Part shown: piece after piece, positions 24,858 to 33,638 of the stretch
Numbering within the stretch: the first letter of the stretch is position 1
Layout of the letters: the number at the start of each line of letters is the position of its first letter
Source of the DNA: an uncultured Eggerthellaceae bacterium
GTDB lineage: Bacteria; Actinomycetota; Coriobacteriia; Coriobacteriales; Eggerthellaceae
NCBI GenBank assembly: GCA_934648845.1
Contig: CAKUFS010000012.1
Location: forward strand, 1-58,598
Direction: 5' to 3'
Length of the DNA stretch: 58,598 nt
Made by a program: the position numbers and the translations under genes
The notes under the pieces: generated by a model
Seen by the model: the letters and a program-made list of their open reading frames with translations, nothing else
What the model was told of the DNA's origin: nothing
Databases searched by the model: none

Positions 24858-25958
24858 CTAACGGTTGAGCAAATCCGCATAACCACCGAAATCATCATCG
24901 TCATCGTCGTCGCTGGCGAATTCGTCGAAATCGTCATCCATCGCATCCGCGGAAGCATCAAAGCCGCTGAAGCTATCAAGTTGCGCATCGAAATCGTCCA
25001 GCGTGCCATCGTGCGAATCGGCATCACCTTCCGCAGAGCCTTCGCCTGCTGCACCGCCATGATGGTGCTCGTGCTCGTGAGCACCCAGTTCTTGCGTGTA
25101 TTCCTGCGTGCGCGACCAATCAAGACCGCAAGTCGCAGCCGCTTCTTCCTCGTCATAGATAAGCGCCAACGAAACAGGAGACAAATCCGATCCACCAATA
25201 ATTGCCAAAAGCTCCATCAAATTCATGCAGGCTTCTGCCTGGGGAAGGCTCAAATCGGCCTCTTCGGCAGCCGTAAGAGCAGCGGAAAGATCGGCCATGA
25301 ACATCTCAACGGTATACGTTCCCGCGAAATGCTTCTGGGCAACAGCCTGCGCAATAGCGGCTTCTGCATCACCTGCAGGACTCGCACCCGCAGCAGACGC
25401 CGCAGCAGCCGTGGTGGGAATGCGCAGAAACGCACGATATAACGCCTCGGCTTCAATAGCGGCGAACAGCTGCGCCGTGTGCTGAAGCGTCCACGCAGCG
25501 TGCGCCAGCTGCGCCGATCCCGGCTCGCCCGTCACGCGAATCGTACCCACAAAATGCTTCAGAATCTTCTGAGCTTTCGCAATGTCGGGCTTGTCGCCCG
25601 CAACGCAGCAGCTCAAGTTCGATTGCTGCGCAAAAGCGTCATCAAGCGTTGTATCGGCCACGGAAAGAGGAGCCTCCACATAGAACAGCCCGCTTGTGCT
25701 GCTAATTGCGGAAATCTCGCGCACCAGTTCGGGGGTCGCAGGGCTCAAATCAATAAGACACGCGCCTTTCTTTGCCTGCACCAAATAACCTTTTGCATCG
25801 AAATACGCATCCTCCAACTGCGAAAGCAGCGGATGATAACTGAACACGTAATCAGCATCTGCGAGAGTAGAGGTGCGCGAAAAACCAGCTTCTACCAGGC
25901 ACTTCTCAAGCGCATTGCCAAGTGCCGCGTTTCCGTTGAAATAAAATTGCTCAGCCAT
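24858..25958 (-). CDS. 3-hydroxyisobutyrate-dehydrogenase-like protein with acidic tail, probably non-catalytic
   Basis: 366 residues. Residues 1-290 resemble the beta-hydroxyacid / 6-phosphogluconate dehydrogenase superfamily: a degenerate NAD loop (FNGNAALGNALEKCLVEAGF), GACLIDLSPATPELVREI, YVEAPLSVADTTL and then GSAQLAHAAWTLQHTAQLFAAIEAEAL. In active members the segment corresponding to GSAQLAH ends in the catalytic lysine; here position 153 is histidine. The last ~74 residues are unrelated: a His cluster (HEHEHHH, 294-300) then Gly/Ser and a run rich in Asp (343-357). The start overlaps the degV stop as TAATG. The acidic/His tail suggests metal binding or a protein contact. Function unknown. 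Confidence 0.65.
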   Translation of the reverse strand: MAEQFYFNGNAALGNALEKCLVEAGFSRTSTLADADYVFSYHPLLSQLEDAYFDAKGYLVQAKKGACLIDLSPATPELVREISAISSTSGLFYVEAPLSVADTTLDDAFAQQSNLSCCVAGDKPDIAKAQKILKHFVGTIRVTGEPGSAQLAHAAWTLQHTAQLFAAIEAEALYRAFLRIPTTAAAASAAGASPAGDAEAAIAQAVAQKHFAGTYTVEMFMADLSAALTAAEEADLSLPQAEACMNLMELLAIIGGSDLSPVSLALIYDEEEAAATCGLDWSRTQEYTQELGAHEHEHHHGGAAGEGSAEGDADSHDGTLDDFDAQLDSFSGFDASADAMDDDFDEFASDDDDDDDFGGYADLLNR

Positions 25959-26884
25959 TAGTTATTTTTCACTTTCTTCGCAATGCGGTCGGCAAGCTTC
26001 ATCCCGCTGCGGCGGTCATCGCCCCAGAAAACAAGCGCCATCATATCGGGACCAACGTGGCTGCCGATTACCGGGCCAATGTTGCATTCAGTGATATTCG
26101 TCTCGAGCTTCGTTTTTCGCACCATGTCGCACAGCTTTTCGAAATCCTTCGGACAATCGGCGTGGCCGGCAAGCAGCGTAATCACGTTTTCAGAGGTATC
26201 GGCGTCTTTCGCGAACGCCTCCACCATGGCTTTCATGCCCTTCTTGCGACCGCGCGCAACGCTCGTAAGCGCAAGGGAGCCGTCCAGGTCAAAGCTCAGG
26301 AGCACCTTCACATCAAGCTTTGCGCCCAGATTTGCCACTGCCGCAGGAATGCGTCCGCCACGACGCAACGCCTCCAAGTCGTCCACCATAAAAATGCAGC
26401 GCACGTAGTATTTTGCCTCATCGGCCCATTTCGCCAGCTCTTCTGCAGAAAGTCCTAAATTACGCTGACGGAACGCCTCGTGAATCAAAAAGCCCTCGGC
26501 AACCGATGCCAATGCCGTATCTACCAGGTACAACTCTGCATCAGGGAACTCTTCCTTCGTTTCTTCCAGAAGCGTTAGAGCCGTGTTGTACGTACCCGAA
26601 AGCTTGCTCGAAAAGCTCAAGTAAACGGTGGGGATGCCGCTTTGCGCGGCTTCGCGCCACGCATCCCGAATTGTCAGATAGGGAATCTGTGCCGTAGAAG
26701 GCATAACGCCTTGACGCATTTGCTCGTAGAAGCTATGCGCCGAACCCGTTTTGAACAGATCGTCAAAGCATTCCGAGCCGTTCATCAGGTACGGGAAATT
26801 CAAAAGCTTAACGCCTTCGGCTTCAGCAAGCTGCGGGGGAAGATCGCAGCATGAGTCGATGATCAAATTGCACTTTGCAGCCAT
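25958..26884 (-). CDS. DegV family fatty-acid-binding protein
   Basis: 308 residues of the DegV family. The N-terminus (LIIDSCCDLPPQLAEAEGVKLLNFPY) has the usual ISDSxxDLP-like loop with C in place of one residue, and TAQIPYLTIRDAWREAA, YLSFSSKLSGTYNTAL, VDTALASVAEGFLI, DDLEALRRGGRIPA and GPVIGSHVGPDMMALVFWG follow. DegV-fold proteins bind a fatty acid; in Gram-positive bacteria the related FakB proteins present it to the kinase FakA. No fakA is in the window, so the partner is uncertain. AAAGGAGG precedes the ATG. It lies 12 bases after pncB and overlaps the next gene by one base. Family assignment is firm; the ligand is not. Confidence 0.92.
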   Translation of the reverse strand: MAAKCNLIIDSCCDLPPQLAEAEGVKLLNFPYLMNGSECFDDLFKTGSAHSFYEQMRQGVMPSTAQIPYLTIRDAWREAAQSGIPTVYLSFSSKLSGTYNTALTLLEETKEEFPDAELYLVDTALASVAEGFLIHEAFRQRNLGLSAEELAKWADEAKYYVRCIFMVDDLEALRRGGRIPAAVANLGAKLDVKVLLSFDLDGSLALTSVARGRKKGMKAMVEAFAKDADTSENVITLLAGHADCPKDFEKLCDMVRKTKLETNITECNIGPVIGSHVGPDMMALVFWGDDRRSGMKLADRIAKKVKNN

Positions 26885-26896
26885 AAGATCCTCCTT

Positions 26897-28354
26897 TTAG
26901 CGGGAAATGCCGCGCAGCTGCGCAACCAAGTCGCGACGGCGATCGAACAAATCCTTGTCGAGTCCCACGGGATACGTATGCGGGTTCAACGTGCGTTTCT
27001 GACTTTCATCAAGCGTTGCCAGCCCTTGCTTCGTACGCGCTTGCGCCGCCTTGGCGCTGCGGAATTCGTCTGAAAGCACGGTTTTTCCCGCGCGCGCCAA
27101 CGGAATAAGCAGCTCGCGCCACGTTTTTCCAGAAAGGTCCTTACGACGCAAGCCGTCCATGGGGTCAACGATAACTTCGCCTTCGTTCACGGCGGTGTTC
27201 GTATCGAACACCATGTCGCCGGCAATGTGACCATCCTCAAAATAGTAGCGGCGCACGTTCAAAACGCCCGGCGTGGTCAGCTTCGCGGACGATTCGCTGA
27301 TTTTCACGTGATCGATCCATGTCGAATCACCGTTTTCACGCGTGGCAGAAAGTTTGTACACGCCGCCCAGGGAAGGCTGGTCATACGCCGTGGCAAGTTT
27401 CGTGCCCACACCCCACGACATAACCTGCGCGCCTTCGTCGCGAATAGAGCGAATGGTGTATTCGTCCAGGTCATTGGAAAGAACAATGCCGCAATCGGTC
27501 AAGCCCGCTTCATCGAGCATCGTGCGTGCCATTTTTGCCAGCCACGAAAGATCGCCCGAGTCAATGCGGATGCCCGTAAGTTTTTCGCCACGTTCGCGCA
27601 TTTCAAGGCCCACGGTAATAGCGTTTTTAATGCCCTGCGCCACATCGTACGTGTCTACAAGCAGCACGCAGTTCGTGGGGAACGCTTTCGCATACGCACG
27701 AAACGCGCTCAGCTCATCGGGAAACGACATGACCCAGGAATGAGCATGCGTGCCCGAAACAGGAAGATCGAACAGCTTACCCGCCAGCACGTTCGAGGTA
27801 GAAGCGCATCCGCCTACCACCGCTGCGCGGGAAGCCCACACGCCGCCCGCAGCGCCCTGCGCACGACGCAAGCCAAACTCCGCCACGGGGGCTTCGGCCG
27901 CCATGCAAACGCGCGCGGCTTTCGTCGCAATAAGCGTTTCAAAGTTTACGCAGTTTAGAAGCGCGGTTTCCAGAAGCTGGCATTCCATAATAGGACCCGT
28001 TACACGCACCAGAGGTTCATACGGGAACACAATCTCGCCTTCGGCAACGGCTTCGATATCAACGCTTAGCTTGAAGTCGCGCAAGTAATCTATGAACTCT
28101 GGCTTGAACAGCATGCCGCCGCCTGGCGCAGGAATGGAAGCCAGATATTCCAAATCATCCTCGGAAAACGTGAAGCCATCCACCAGATCAGCCAACTGCG
28201 CCATACCGCATGCCACTGCGTAGCCGCCATTGAAGGGATAATCGCGGAAAAACATGTGAAAACACGCCTGCGTATCCGCCTTGCCGCACTCCCAATAGCC
28301 TTGCGCCATGGTGAGCTGGTACAGGTCTGTGAGCAAAGGATCGTTCAATTTCAT
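26897..28354 (-). CDS. pncB: Nicotinate phosphoribosyltransferase
   Basis: Joins nicotinate to PRPP, the entry step of the Preiss-Handler NAD salvage pathway, in the cytoplasm. 485 residues, the size of Gram-positive-type NAPRTase. Visible family segments: DPLLTDLYQLTMAQGYWE at the start, ACFHMFFRDYPFNGGYAVACG, LVRVTGPIMECQLLETALLNCVN, EFGLRRAQGAAGGVWASRAA, SGTHAHSWVMSFPDE (with the phosphate-accepting histidine region), LLVDTYDVAQGI, GIRIDSGDL and VLSNDLDEYTI. It is followed by degV after 12 bases and preceded by ricT, with 37 bases between them. The ribosome site is weak (GGCGTG). No truncation or missing blocks are apparent. Confidence 0.96.
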   Translation of the reverse strand: MKLNDPLLTDLYQLTMAQGYWECGKADTQACFHMFFRDYPFNGGYAVACGMAQLADLVDGFTFSEDDLEYLASIPAPGGGMLFKPEFIDYLRDFKLSVDIEAVAEGEIVFPYEPLVRVTGPIMECQLLETALLNCVNFETLIATKAARVCMAAEAPVAEFGLRRAQGAAGGVWASRAAVVGGCASTSNVLAGKLFDLPVSGTHAHSWVMSFPDELSAFRAYAKAFPTNCVLLVDTYDVAQGIKNAITVGLEMRERGEKLTGIRIDSGDLSWLAKMARTMLDEAGLTDCGIVLSNDLDEYTIRSIRDEGAQVMSWGVGTKLATAYDQPSLGGVYKLSATRENGDSTWIDHVKISESSAKLTTPGVLNVRRYYFEDGHIAGDMVFDTNTAVNEGEVIVDPMDGLRRKDLSGKTWRELLIPLARAGKTVLSDEFRSAKAAQARTKQGLATLDESQKRTLNPHTYPVGLDKDLFDRRRDLVAQLRGISR

Positions 28355-28391
28355 AAGTCACACGCCTCATATCGAAATCGGATGTGCACTG

Positions 28392-30326
28392 CTACTGCTG
28401 AGCGCCACCTTTATTGTTGCCGTTATTGCCATTGTTGCCGTTGTTACCGCGGTCGTTTTTTGCTCCGTTTGAACCGGCGCTGCTAGAGCCGGCGTTACCC
28501 GCCCCGGCGCCAGATGAGCTCGCAGACGAACCGCCACCTGGGTTCTTGCGGCGGCGCGGGCGCCTATGGTTTGAGCGGCGCTCTTCCCCATTCGCGGGTG
28601 CATTCGCAGAAGCGCCCGCATCCGCATTCGCATGTGCGGAGCCGCCATTGCGATTGCCACCGGCGGTGTTGCCGCGATGCTCGCGCGCGCTTTCAGTTGG
28701 CGCGGCGTCCGCATGCTGACGCAGGCTCGACGAGCGCCTACCAGGGCGCATTGCCTGGTTGTCCTGGCCATCGCGCTGCTCAGAGCGTCCGCGCGCCTGT
28801 GACGCCCCCTGCTGGTTGCGCTCGATGCGCTCGCCATTTGCGGGGCGTTCACCTGCTGCGGACTTTCCCGAACGGCGACGCCTGCGATGCTCGGAAGATC
28901 CCGCTTCCGTATTCGCCTTGGAGTCGCCAGCTGCAGCGCGTCGGGTCTGCTCTTTTGCAGGAGCGGAAGCCTTAGCGCCTGCATGCGCATTTGCGGCGTC
29001 AACGCCCTTTGCGCGCGAAGAAGCCTGGCGGCCGTCATGAACAGCCGCAGACGCCTGGCCCTTATTGCGCCGCGAGCGCGTGCGCCCACGCGAGCCCTGC
29101 GCATCTTCCCTGTTCGCAGCGTTTTTCGCTCCCGAGTCCTGTGCGCTTTTACCTGCCGAGGACTTGATTTGCGTTGTTTCGACCGTAAGCTCGGACGAAT
29201 CGCCGCCCGAAAGTTTCGTAGAACGGCGGCGCGGCTTGCGTACAGGTACTGCCTGCTCGGCGGCATCTTTGCCGCGTTCGCGCTCGTCACGATCGCGGCG
29301 ACCCGAACGACCCGAAGACGCGTCCTTGCCGCGGCGCTCGCGCTTCTCTTTCTTGCTGCTTGACGTTTCGCGATGGATAGCCTTTGCCTCGCCCAGCTTA
29401 TCGGCGCTGGTAAACTGCGAGGTCACAAACGATGTCTCGCCGAAAACGGTCATCTCTTCCTTGTTCGATGCGCGCTCCCACGCTTCCGCATCAACGGTGT
29501 CGGGACGCGCTGCGTCTTGAGCAGATTTCGACATGTCGCTCAAGGGAACGCTTATCTTCTTGTCGGCTTCAACCTGAATAGTCACCATCTCTTTGGGAAC
29601 ATCCAGCGAAATGACTTTACCCACGCCATCGGGGGTTTCAATCTTGGCACCCACCTTCGGCGCGCGACCCTTGAAATCCTTATACGCATCGTATTCGTAG
29701 CGCAGGCAGCACATCAGGCGCCCGCAAATGCCCGAAATCTTCTGCGGGTTCAGCGACAGATCCTGCTCTTTTGCCATGCGAATGGAAACGGGGCAAAACT
29801 CACCGCCCAAACGCTTGCAGCACAGCTCCTGGCCGCAATGGCCAATGCCGCCCACCATGCGCGCTTCGTCACGCGGGCCAATCTGGCGCATGTCAACGCG
29901 CACTTTGAAGCGCGAAGCCAGCTTGCGCACCAGCTCGCGGAAGTCAACGCGATCTTCGGACTCAAAATAGAACACGGCTTTATCGCCGTCGAACAGGAAC
30001 TCCACGGAAACAGGGCGCATGTCCAGCCCCTCTTCCTCTACAAGCTCGCGATACGCCGGCATAATGTCACGCGCGCGTTGCTGCAGCTCAGCCAAGTGTT
30101 GCGCGTCTTTCTCCGTTGCCAAGCGCACCACGGGCTTAAGCGACGACTTCAACGAAGAAATCTGCTCGGGCGTGGCGTCAAACGGCGTCTCCGAAACAGT
30201 GCCATACTCGGATCCACGCGCAGTTTGCACGATTACGGCGTTGCCCTTAACGGCATCAACGCCATTTGCATCAAACCAAAGAGTTTTCGAACTCGATGGC
30301 AGTTTAACGGGTGTTATGCGGGCCAT
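28392..30326 (-). CDS. ricT: PSP1-domain protein RicT (YaaT-like) with a long disordered tail
   Basis: 644 residues; the conserved part ends at about 290. Residues 20-140 form the PSP1 region. The cysteine cluster GGIGHCGQELCCKRLGGEFC (161-178) and ISGICGRLMCCLRYEYDAYK (198-217) is the FeS-ligand pattern of RicT, which in Bacillus works with RicA/RicF on RNA maturation. From about residue 318 the protein is low-complexity: Arg/Ser/Gly/Ala/Asn-rich, with almost no hydrophobics, ending in repeated GNN triplets. That tail is longer than the conserved domain. The gene overlaps holB by 23 bases in the common tmk-holB-ricT order. A second long frame on the same strand (28367-29290) is a by-product of the repetitive coding sequence. 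Confidence 0.9.
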   Translation of the reverse strand: MARITPVKLPSSSKTLWFDANGVDAVKGNAVIVQTARGSEYGTVSETPFDATPEQISSLKSSLKPVVRLATEKDAQHLAELQQRARDIMPAYRELVEEEGLDMRPVSVEFLFDGDKAVFYFESEDRVDFRELVRKLASRFKVRVDMRQIGPRDEARMVGGIGHCGQELCCKRLGGEFCPVSIRMAKEQDLSLNPQKISGICGRLMCCLRYEYDAYKDFKGRAPKVGAKIETPDGVGKVISLDVPKEMVTIQVEADKKISVPLSDMSKSAQDAARPDTVDAEAWERASNKEEMTVFGETSFVTSQFTSADKLGEAKAIHRETSSSKKEKRERRGKDASSGRSGRRDRDERERGKDAAEQAVPVRKPRRRSTKLSGGDSSELTVETTQIKSSAGKSAQDSGAKNAANREDAQGSRGRTRSRRNKGQASAAVHDGRQASSRAKGVDAANAHAGAKASAPAKEQTRRAAAGDSKANTEAGSSEHRRRRRSGKSAAGERPANGERIERNQQGASQARGRSEQRDGQDNQAMRPGRRSSSLRQHADAAPTESAREHRGNTAGGNRNGGSAHANADAGASANAPANGEERRSNHRRPRRRKNPGGGSSASSSGAGAGNAGSSSAGSNGAKNDRGNNGNNGNNGNNKGGAQQ

Positions 30327-31434
30327 AGAGGTCCTCTCTTATATCTAACAGTAACGTGTCTAAACAAAGTTGTAACGATACATTATAATCCATTGCCGCT
30401 TTCGCGCGCGAAACTGCTGCGCATGCGCACAATACGCCTGCTTCCGATGTTGCTTTTGCGGCCCGACGCAGCCCTTCGGCGGCATCGGTGTTCACCATGA
30501 TGCTTGCGCAGCCCGTACGCAGCAGCAAGATGTCGCGCAGCCACGACTCCATGATGCTGCAGCGTAAATGAAACAGTTGGCGCTTCTTAGCCGTAATGGC
30601 GCGCTTGTGAGCATCTTCCAACTGCTTGCGCGCACCCTTGGAAAGAAAGTCATCGGCAACCGCAAGCTCTTCTTCTTGTTGGGCCTGCAACTCCTCTATC
30701 AGGCTTTCCCCGCCCGTTGCCAGGCCGGCAGAAAGCTTCAGGGCGTCCCAATCATCGCTTTCTTGCAGCGACGCCAACGCATCCAGCACGTTGCGACGCA
30801 TCTGCTGCAAGTCATCCGACATGCAAAACGCTTCCGTAAGCTCAAGCGAGCCAGCGCACACGTTCACCGCGATACGCGCGATATCAGGCGCGCATTGCGT
30901 TTTCTGCACGACTTCCGCAATCAAATCCGCTTCAGGAATGGCAGGAAACGACACCACTTGACAGCGGGAAAGAATGGTGGGCAGCACGCTGTCTTGGTGG
31001 CTCGTAAGCAAAATGAGCGTCACACGCGGGCTGGGCTCCTCAAGCGTTTTCAGGAAGGCGTTCGCGGCAGATGTTCCCAGCTGCTCAACGTCTTCCAAAA
31101 TGAACACCTTGCGTTGGGCCTGAATGGGCGCACGCGTAGCACTGGTCACCACTTCGCGAATCTGCTCAATCAAGTAGCCCTGAGCGCCTTTCGGCGTGAT
31201 TATCTGGATGTCGGGATGATTGCGCAGAAGCGCTTTCTTGCAGTCGATGCAACGGCCGCACCCCTGGTCTGCGCATACAAGCGCTTGGGCGAAGGCGCAC
31301 GCCATGTCCAGCTTCCCCGCGCCTTTCGGGCCCGAAAACAGGTACGCATGCGTTGTGCGATTCGCTTCAACCATAGAGATAAGCAGGTCGCGGATGCGCG
31401 GCTGCAAGGTGATTTGCTCAAGCATCGCGGGCAT
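30304..31434 (-). CDS. holB: DNA polymerase III delta' subunit
   Basis: 376 residues. AAA+ clamp-loader subunit: a P-loop-like SGPKGAGKLDMACAFAQAL at about 34-52, a zinc-binding set ADQGCGRCIDCKKALLRNHPD, then FILEDVEQLGTSAANAFLKT as the Walker B/SRC-adjacent helix, LEEPSPRVTLILLT and TILSRCQVVSF with the SRC motif, followed by the helical C-terminal collar domain. It works with tau/gamma and delta in the clamp loader at the replication fork. It starts two bases after the tmk stop and its 3' end overlaps ricT. GAGGGGAG lies upstream within tmk. A second ATG three codons in could also be used. The order tmk-holB-ricT supports the call. Confidence 0.93.
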   Translation of the reverse strand: MPAMLEQITLQPRIRDLLISMVEANRTTHAYLFSGPKGAGKLDMACAFAQALVCADQGCGRCIDCKKALLRNHPDIQIITPKGAQGYLIEQIREVVTSATRAPIQAQRKVFILEDVEQLGTSAANAFLKTLEEPSPRVTLILLTSHQDSVLPTILSRCQVVSFPAIPEADLIAEVVQKTQCAPDIARIAVNVCAGSLELTEAFCMSDDLQQMRRNVLDALASLQESDDWDALKLSAGLATGGESLIEELQAQQEEELAVADDFLSKGARKQLEDAHKRAITAKKRQLFHLRCSIMESWLRDILLLRTGCASIMVNTDAAEGLRRAAKATSEAGVLCACAAVSRAKAAMDYNVSLQLCLDTLLLDIREDLYGPHNTR

Positions 31435-31436
31435 GG

Positions 31437-32168
31437 CTACAAGGCGCTCCCCTCGTAGAGCGATTTATCTTCAACGCGATCGAAGAAATGCTCGTTGGCA
31501 GAAGCCGCGCACTCGAGAGCGGGAATCAAGTCTTTCACCTGGTCAAACACACGCTGCGCTGTTTCCGCCTTACTATCGGCGAATCGCACCACACGTACGC
31601 GCTCAGGCTCCTTGCGCGCAATATCAAGAAACGCTGCATTTACGCGCTCGTGGAAATCAACTCCTGCGCGTTCAATGCGGTCGGCGCCTTCGTTCGTGGC
31701 ACGCGTTAAGCCCTCTTCCGTGGTGGCGCTCACCATAAGAATGGTGCGCTGCGGCACGGTTCCTTGACATGCGAAGGCATTCGCGGCGTCAACGAACTGC
31801 GCCGAAAGGCCGCGGCCGGCAACCTGATACGCAACCGTGGAGTCGTAGAAACGGTCGCACAATACAATGGCGCCGCGCTTAAGAGCAGGCGCAATGACCT
31901 GAGCGACAATCTGAGCACGCGCCGCTTCGTAGATGAAAAGCTCCGCATGCGCGTCCAAGCAATCGTTTTTCGGATCAAGCACAATGGAGCGCAGCATTTC
32001 GCCGATATCCGTTCCACCTGGCTCGCGCAGGCACAAAACCTCGTATCCCAACTCGCGCAAACAATACGCTAAAAACGAGATATGGGTCGATTTACCAGCG
32101 CCTTCGCCACCTTCAAACGTGATGAAAATGCCCTGATCTTTGTTTTGTTCCATTTCTGCGTTACGCAT
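31437..32168 (-). CDS. tmk: Thymidylate kinase
   Basis: Phosphorylates dTMP to dTDP. FITFEGGEGAGKSTHISFLA carries the P-loop; LREPGGTDIGEMLRSIVL holds the DR/EPGG substrate motif, and LCDRFYDSTVAYQVAGRGL the second substrate motif; the C-terminal half contains the LID region (GADRIERAGVDFHERV). The ATG at 32168 gives 243 residues, with GGGAG nine bases upstream and an 8-base overlap with the fumarase beta gene. An ATG 15 bases downstream (MEQNKDQG) and one 24 bases upstream are alternatives. With thyX elsewhere in the window it covers dTMP synthesis and activation. The 3' neighbour is holB, as in many Gram-positive genomes. Confidence 0.93.
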   Translation of the reverse strand: MRNAEMEQNKDQGIFITFEGGEGAGKSTHISFLAYCLRELGYEVLCLREPGGTDIGEMLRSIVLDPKNDCLDAHAELFIYEAARAQIVAQVIAPALKRGAIVLCDRFYDSTVAYQVAGRGLSAQFVDAANAFACQGTVPQRTILMVSATTEEGLTRATNEGADRIERAGVDFHERVNAAFLDIARKEPERVRVVRFADSKAETAQRVFDQVKDLIPALECAASANEHFFDRVEDKSLYEGSAL

Positions 32169-32697
32169 ACAAGCATGCTCCCGTTGCGTCAAGCGCCACG
32201 AACACCGGGAAGTCCTTGACCTGGATTTTTCGCAATGCTTCGGTGCCCAAGTCGGCGTAACTGATTACTTCTTCGGAAACAATGCATTTCGCCAATGCTG
32301 CAGCAGCGCCGCCCACGGCAGCAAAATACACGCCGCCCGTTTCCTTGATGGCTTCCATAACGGCCGCGCTGCGGTGCCCCTTGCCCACCGTGGCAACAAT
32401 GCCCGCACGGTACAGCTCGGGTGCGGCAAAATCCATGCGCGAAGATGTGGTGGGTCCAATGGCGCCAAACGGCCTGCCTGCTGCCGCCGGAGACGGTCCC
32501 GCGTAGAAGATGATTTGGCCATCCAGGTCATACGGAAGACACCCCTGCTTATGGAGCTCATCGAGCAAACGCACGTGACCCGCATCGCGCAAAGTATACA
32601 TAACGCCTGATAGCAGACATTTATCGCCCACCTTCAAGTTGGCAAGCTGCTCTTTTGCAAGGGGAAGCTGCAACGAAATTGCTTCTGCATTACTCAT
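32161..32697 (-). CDS. Class I fumarate hydratase, beta subunit (FumA C-terminal type)
   Basis: 178 residues corresponding to the C-terminal domain of class I fumarase: LPLAKEQLANLKVGDKCLLSG, YTLRDAGHVRLLDEL, IIFYAGPSPAAAGRPFGAIG, GPTTSSRMDFAAPEL and GKGHRSAAVMEAIKETGGVYF. It pairs with the alpha subunit encoded upstream to make the [4Fe-4S]-dependent hydratase that interconverts malate and fumarate; L-tartrate dehydratases share this architecture. The ATG at 32697 overlaps the end of the alpha gene by 8 bases and has a GGGGG run before it. The split, two-gene form is usual in anaerobes. In an organism with anaerobic respiration, supply of fumarate as an electron acceptor is a plausible role. 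Confidence 0.9.
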   Translation of the reverse strand: MSNAEAISLQLPLAKEQLANLKVGDKCLLSGVMYTLRDAGHVRLLDELHKQGCLPYDLDGQIIFYAGPSPAAAGRPFGAIGPTTSSRMDFAAPELYRAGIVATVGKGHRSAAVMEAIKETGGVYFAAVGGAAAALAKCIVSEEVISYADLGTEALRKIQVKDFPVFVALDATGACLYA

Positions 32698-33619
32698 GGC
32701 AAGCCCCCTGTTCGCTTTCATTGGCGGACGTCATTAATGCCGCAAGCTGCTGCAACGTGTCAATCTCTTGCGGTTGCAGATCAATAGTGCAACGGCGCAT
32801 GGCTGAGCATCCCAAATTGATGGCAACAGGAAGGGCCGCAATGTGACACGGCGCCGTTTCCACGCGCACCGTAAGCGCCGTGGTGTCACCGCCAAAGCCA
32901 GCAGCGCCCACGCCCGTAGCGTTGATGGCGTCAAGCAGCTCTTGTTCGAATGCGGCATGGTCGGCATCGGCTGCAGGCGCGCCAACGGGACGCATAAGCG
33001 CCTGTTTCGCCAGACCAGCAACCTTGTCGAACGTACCGCCAACACCCACGCCTACCACAAGCGGCGGACAGGCGTTCGCGGCCTTTTCACGAACGCACTT
33101 GATGACTTCGTCCACAATACCTTTGCGCCCCGCACCCGGAGCAAGCATAACCACGCGGCTTGCGTTATCGGAGCCGCCGCCTTTGAGCATGATATGCAAA
33201 CGACACACGCCCGGCTCGTCCACAAAGTGAATATCCGTGAAAGCAGGCGTGTTATTCTGCGTGTTTTCCCTGTTGAACAGCGCGTCTTTTACCACGGACT
33301 TACGAAGCTTGCCATCAATGTACGCATGCGCCACGCCTTCGTTGACCTGCGAGAACACGTTTCCCGGCACTACAATATCGGGCCCCACTTCAAGGCAGAC
33401 CCACGTGGTTCCCGTATCCTGGCATAGCGGCACGCTATCGGTTGCGGCAACGTTTGCGTTTTCAAGCAGCAAGTCAAACGCCTGAGCGGCATAACGGTTT
33501 GTCTCATGCTGTCGTGCCTGTTCAAGCGCTTGCGCTACGTCCGTTGGCAGAACGTATGCAAGTTGTGGGATGTTCTCTTCCAGCGCGCGTTCAATAGATC
33601 CAGGGGTAACGACTTTCAT
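32690..33619 (-). CDS. Class I fumarate hydratase, alpha subunit (FumA N-terminal type)
   Basis: 309 residues from the ATG at 33619, which follows AAGGGGAG; the frame's 66-codon Arg-rich extension is antisense-like sequence opposite the Lys/Ala tail of topA and is rejected. Family blocks: SVPLCQDTGTTWVCLEVGPD with the first cluster cysteine, FNRENTQNNTPAFTDIHFV, GVCRLHIMLKGGGSDNASRV, PLVVGVGVGGTFDKVAGLAKQAL and LGCSAMRRCTIDL near the end. It carries the [4Fe-4S] cluster of the two-subunit hydratase, with the beta subunit downstream overlapping by 8 bases. Sequence alone does not separate fumarase from L(+)-tartrate dehydratase; the housekeeping context favours fumarase. Confidence 0.9.
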   Translation of the reverse strand: MKVVTPGSIERALEENIPQLAYVLPTDVAQALEQARQHETNRYAAQAFDLLLENANVAATDSVPLCQDTGTTWVCLEVGPDIVVPGNVFSQVNEGVAHAYIDGKLRKSVVKDALFNRENTQNNTPAFTDIHFVDEPGVCRLHIMLKGGGSDNASRVVMLAPGAGRKGIVDEVIKCVREKAANACPPLVVGVGVGGTFDKVAGLAKQALMRPVGAPAADADHAAFEQELLDAINATGVGAAGFGGDTTALTVRVETAPCHIAALPVAINLGCSAMRRCTIDLQPQEIDTLQQLAALMTSANESEQGACHE

Positions 33620-33638
33620 GTTTTTCCTGCTCCCCTTG

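Noticed and set aside
28367..29290. 307-residue minus-strand frame within ricT
   Set aside because: It is a second frame of the low-complexity ricT tail, composed almost only of Arg, Ala and Met; no independent start signal.
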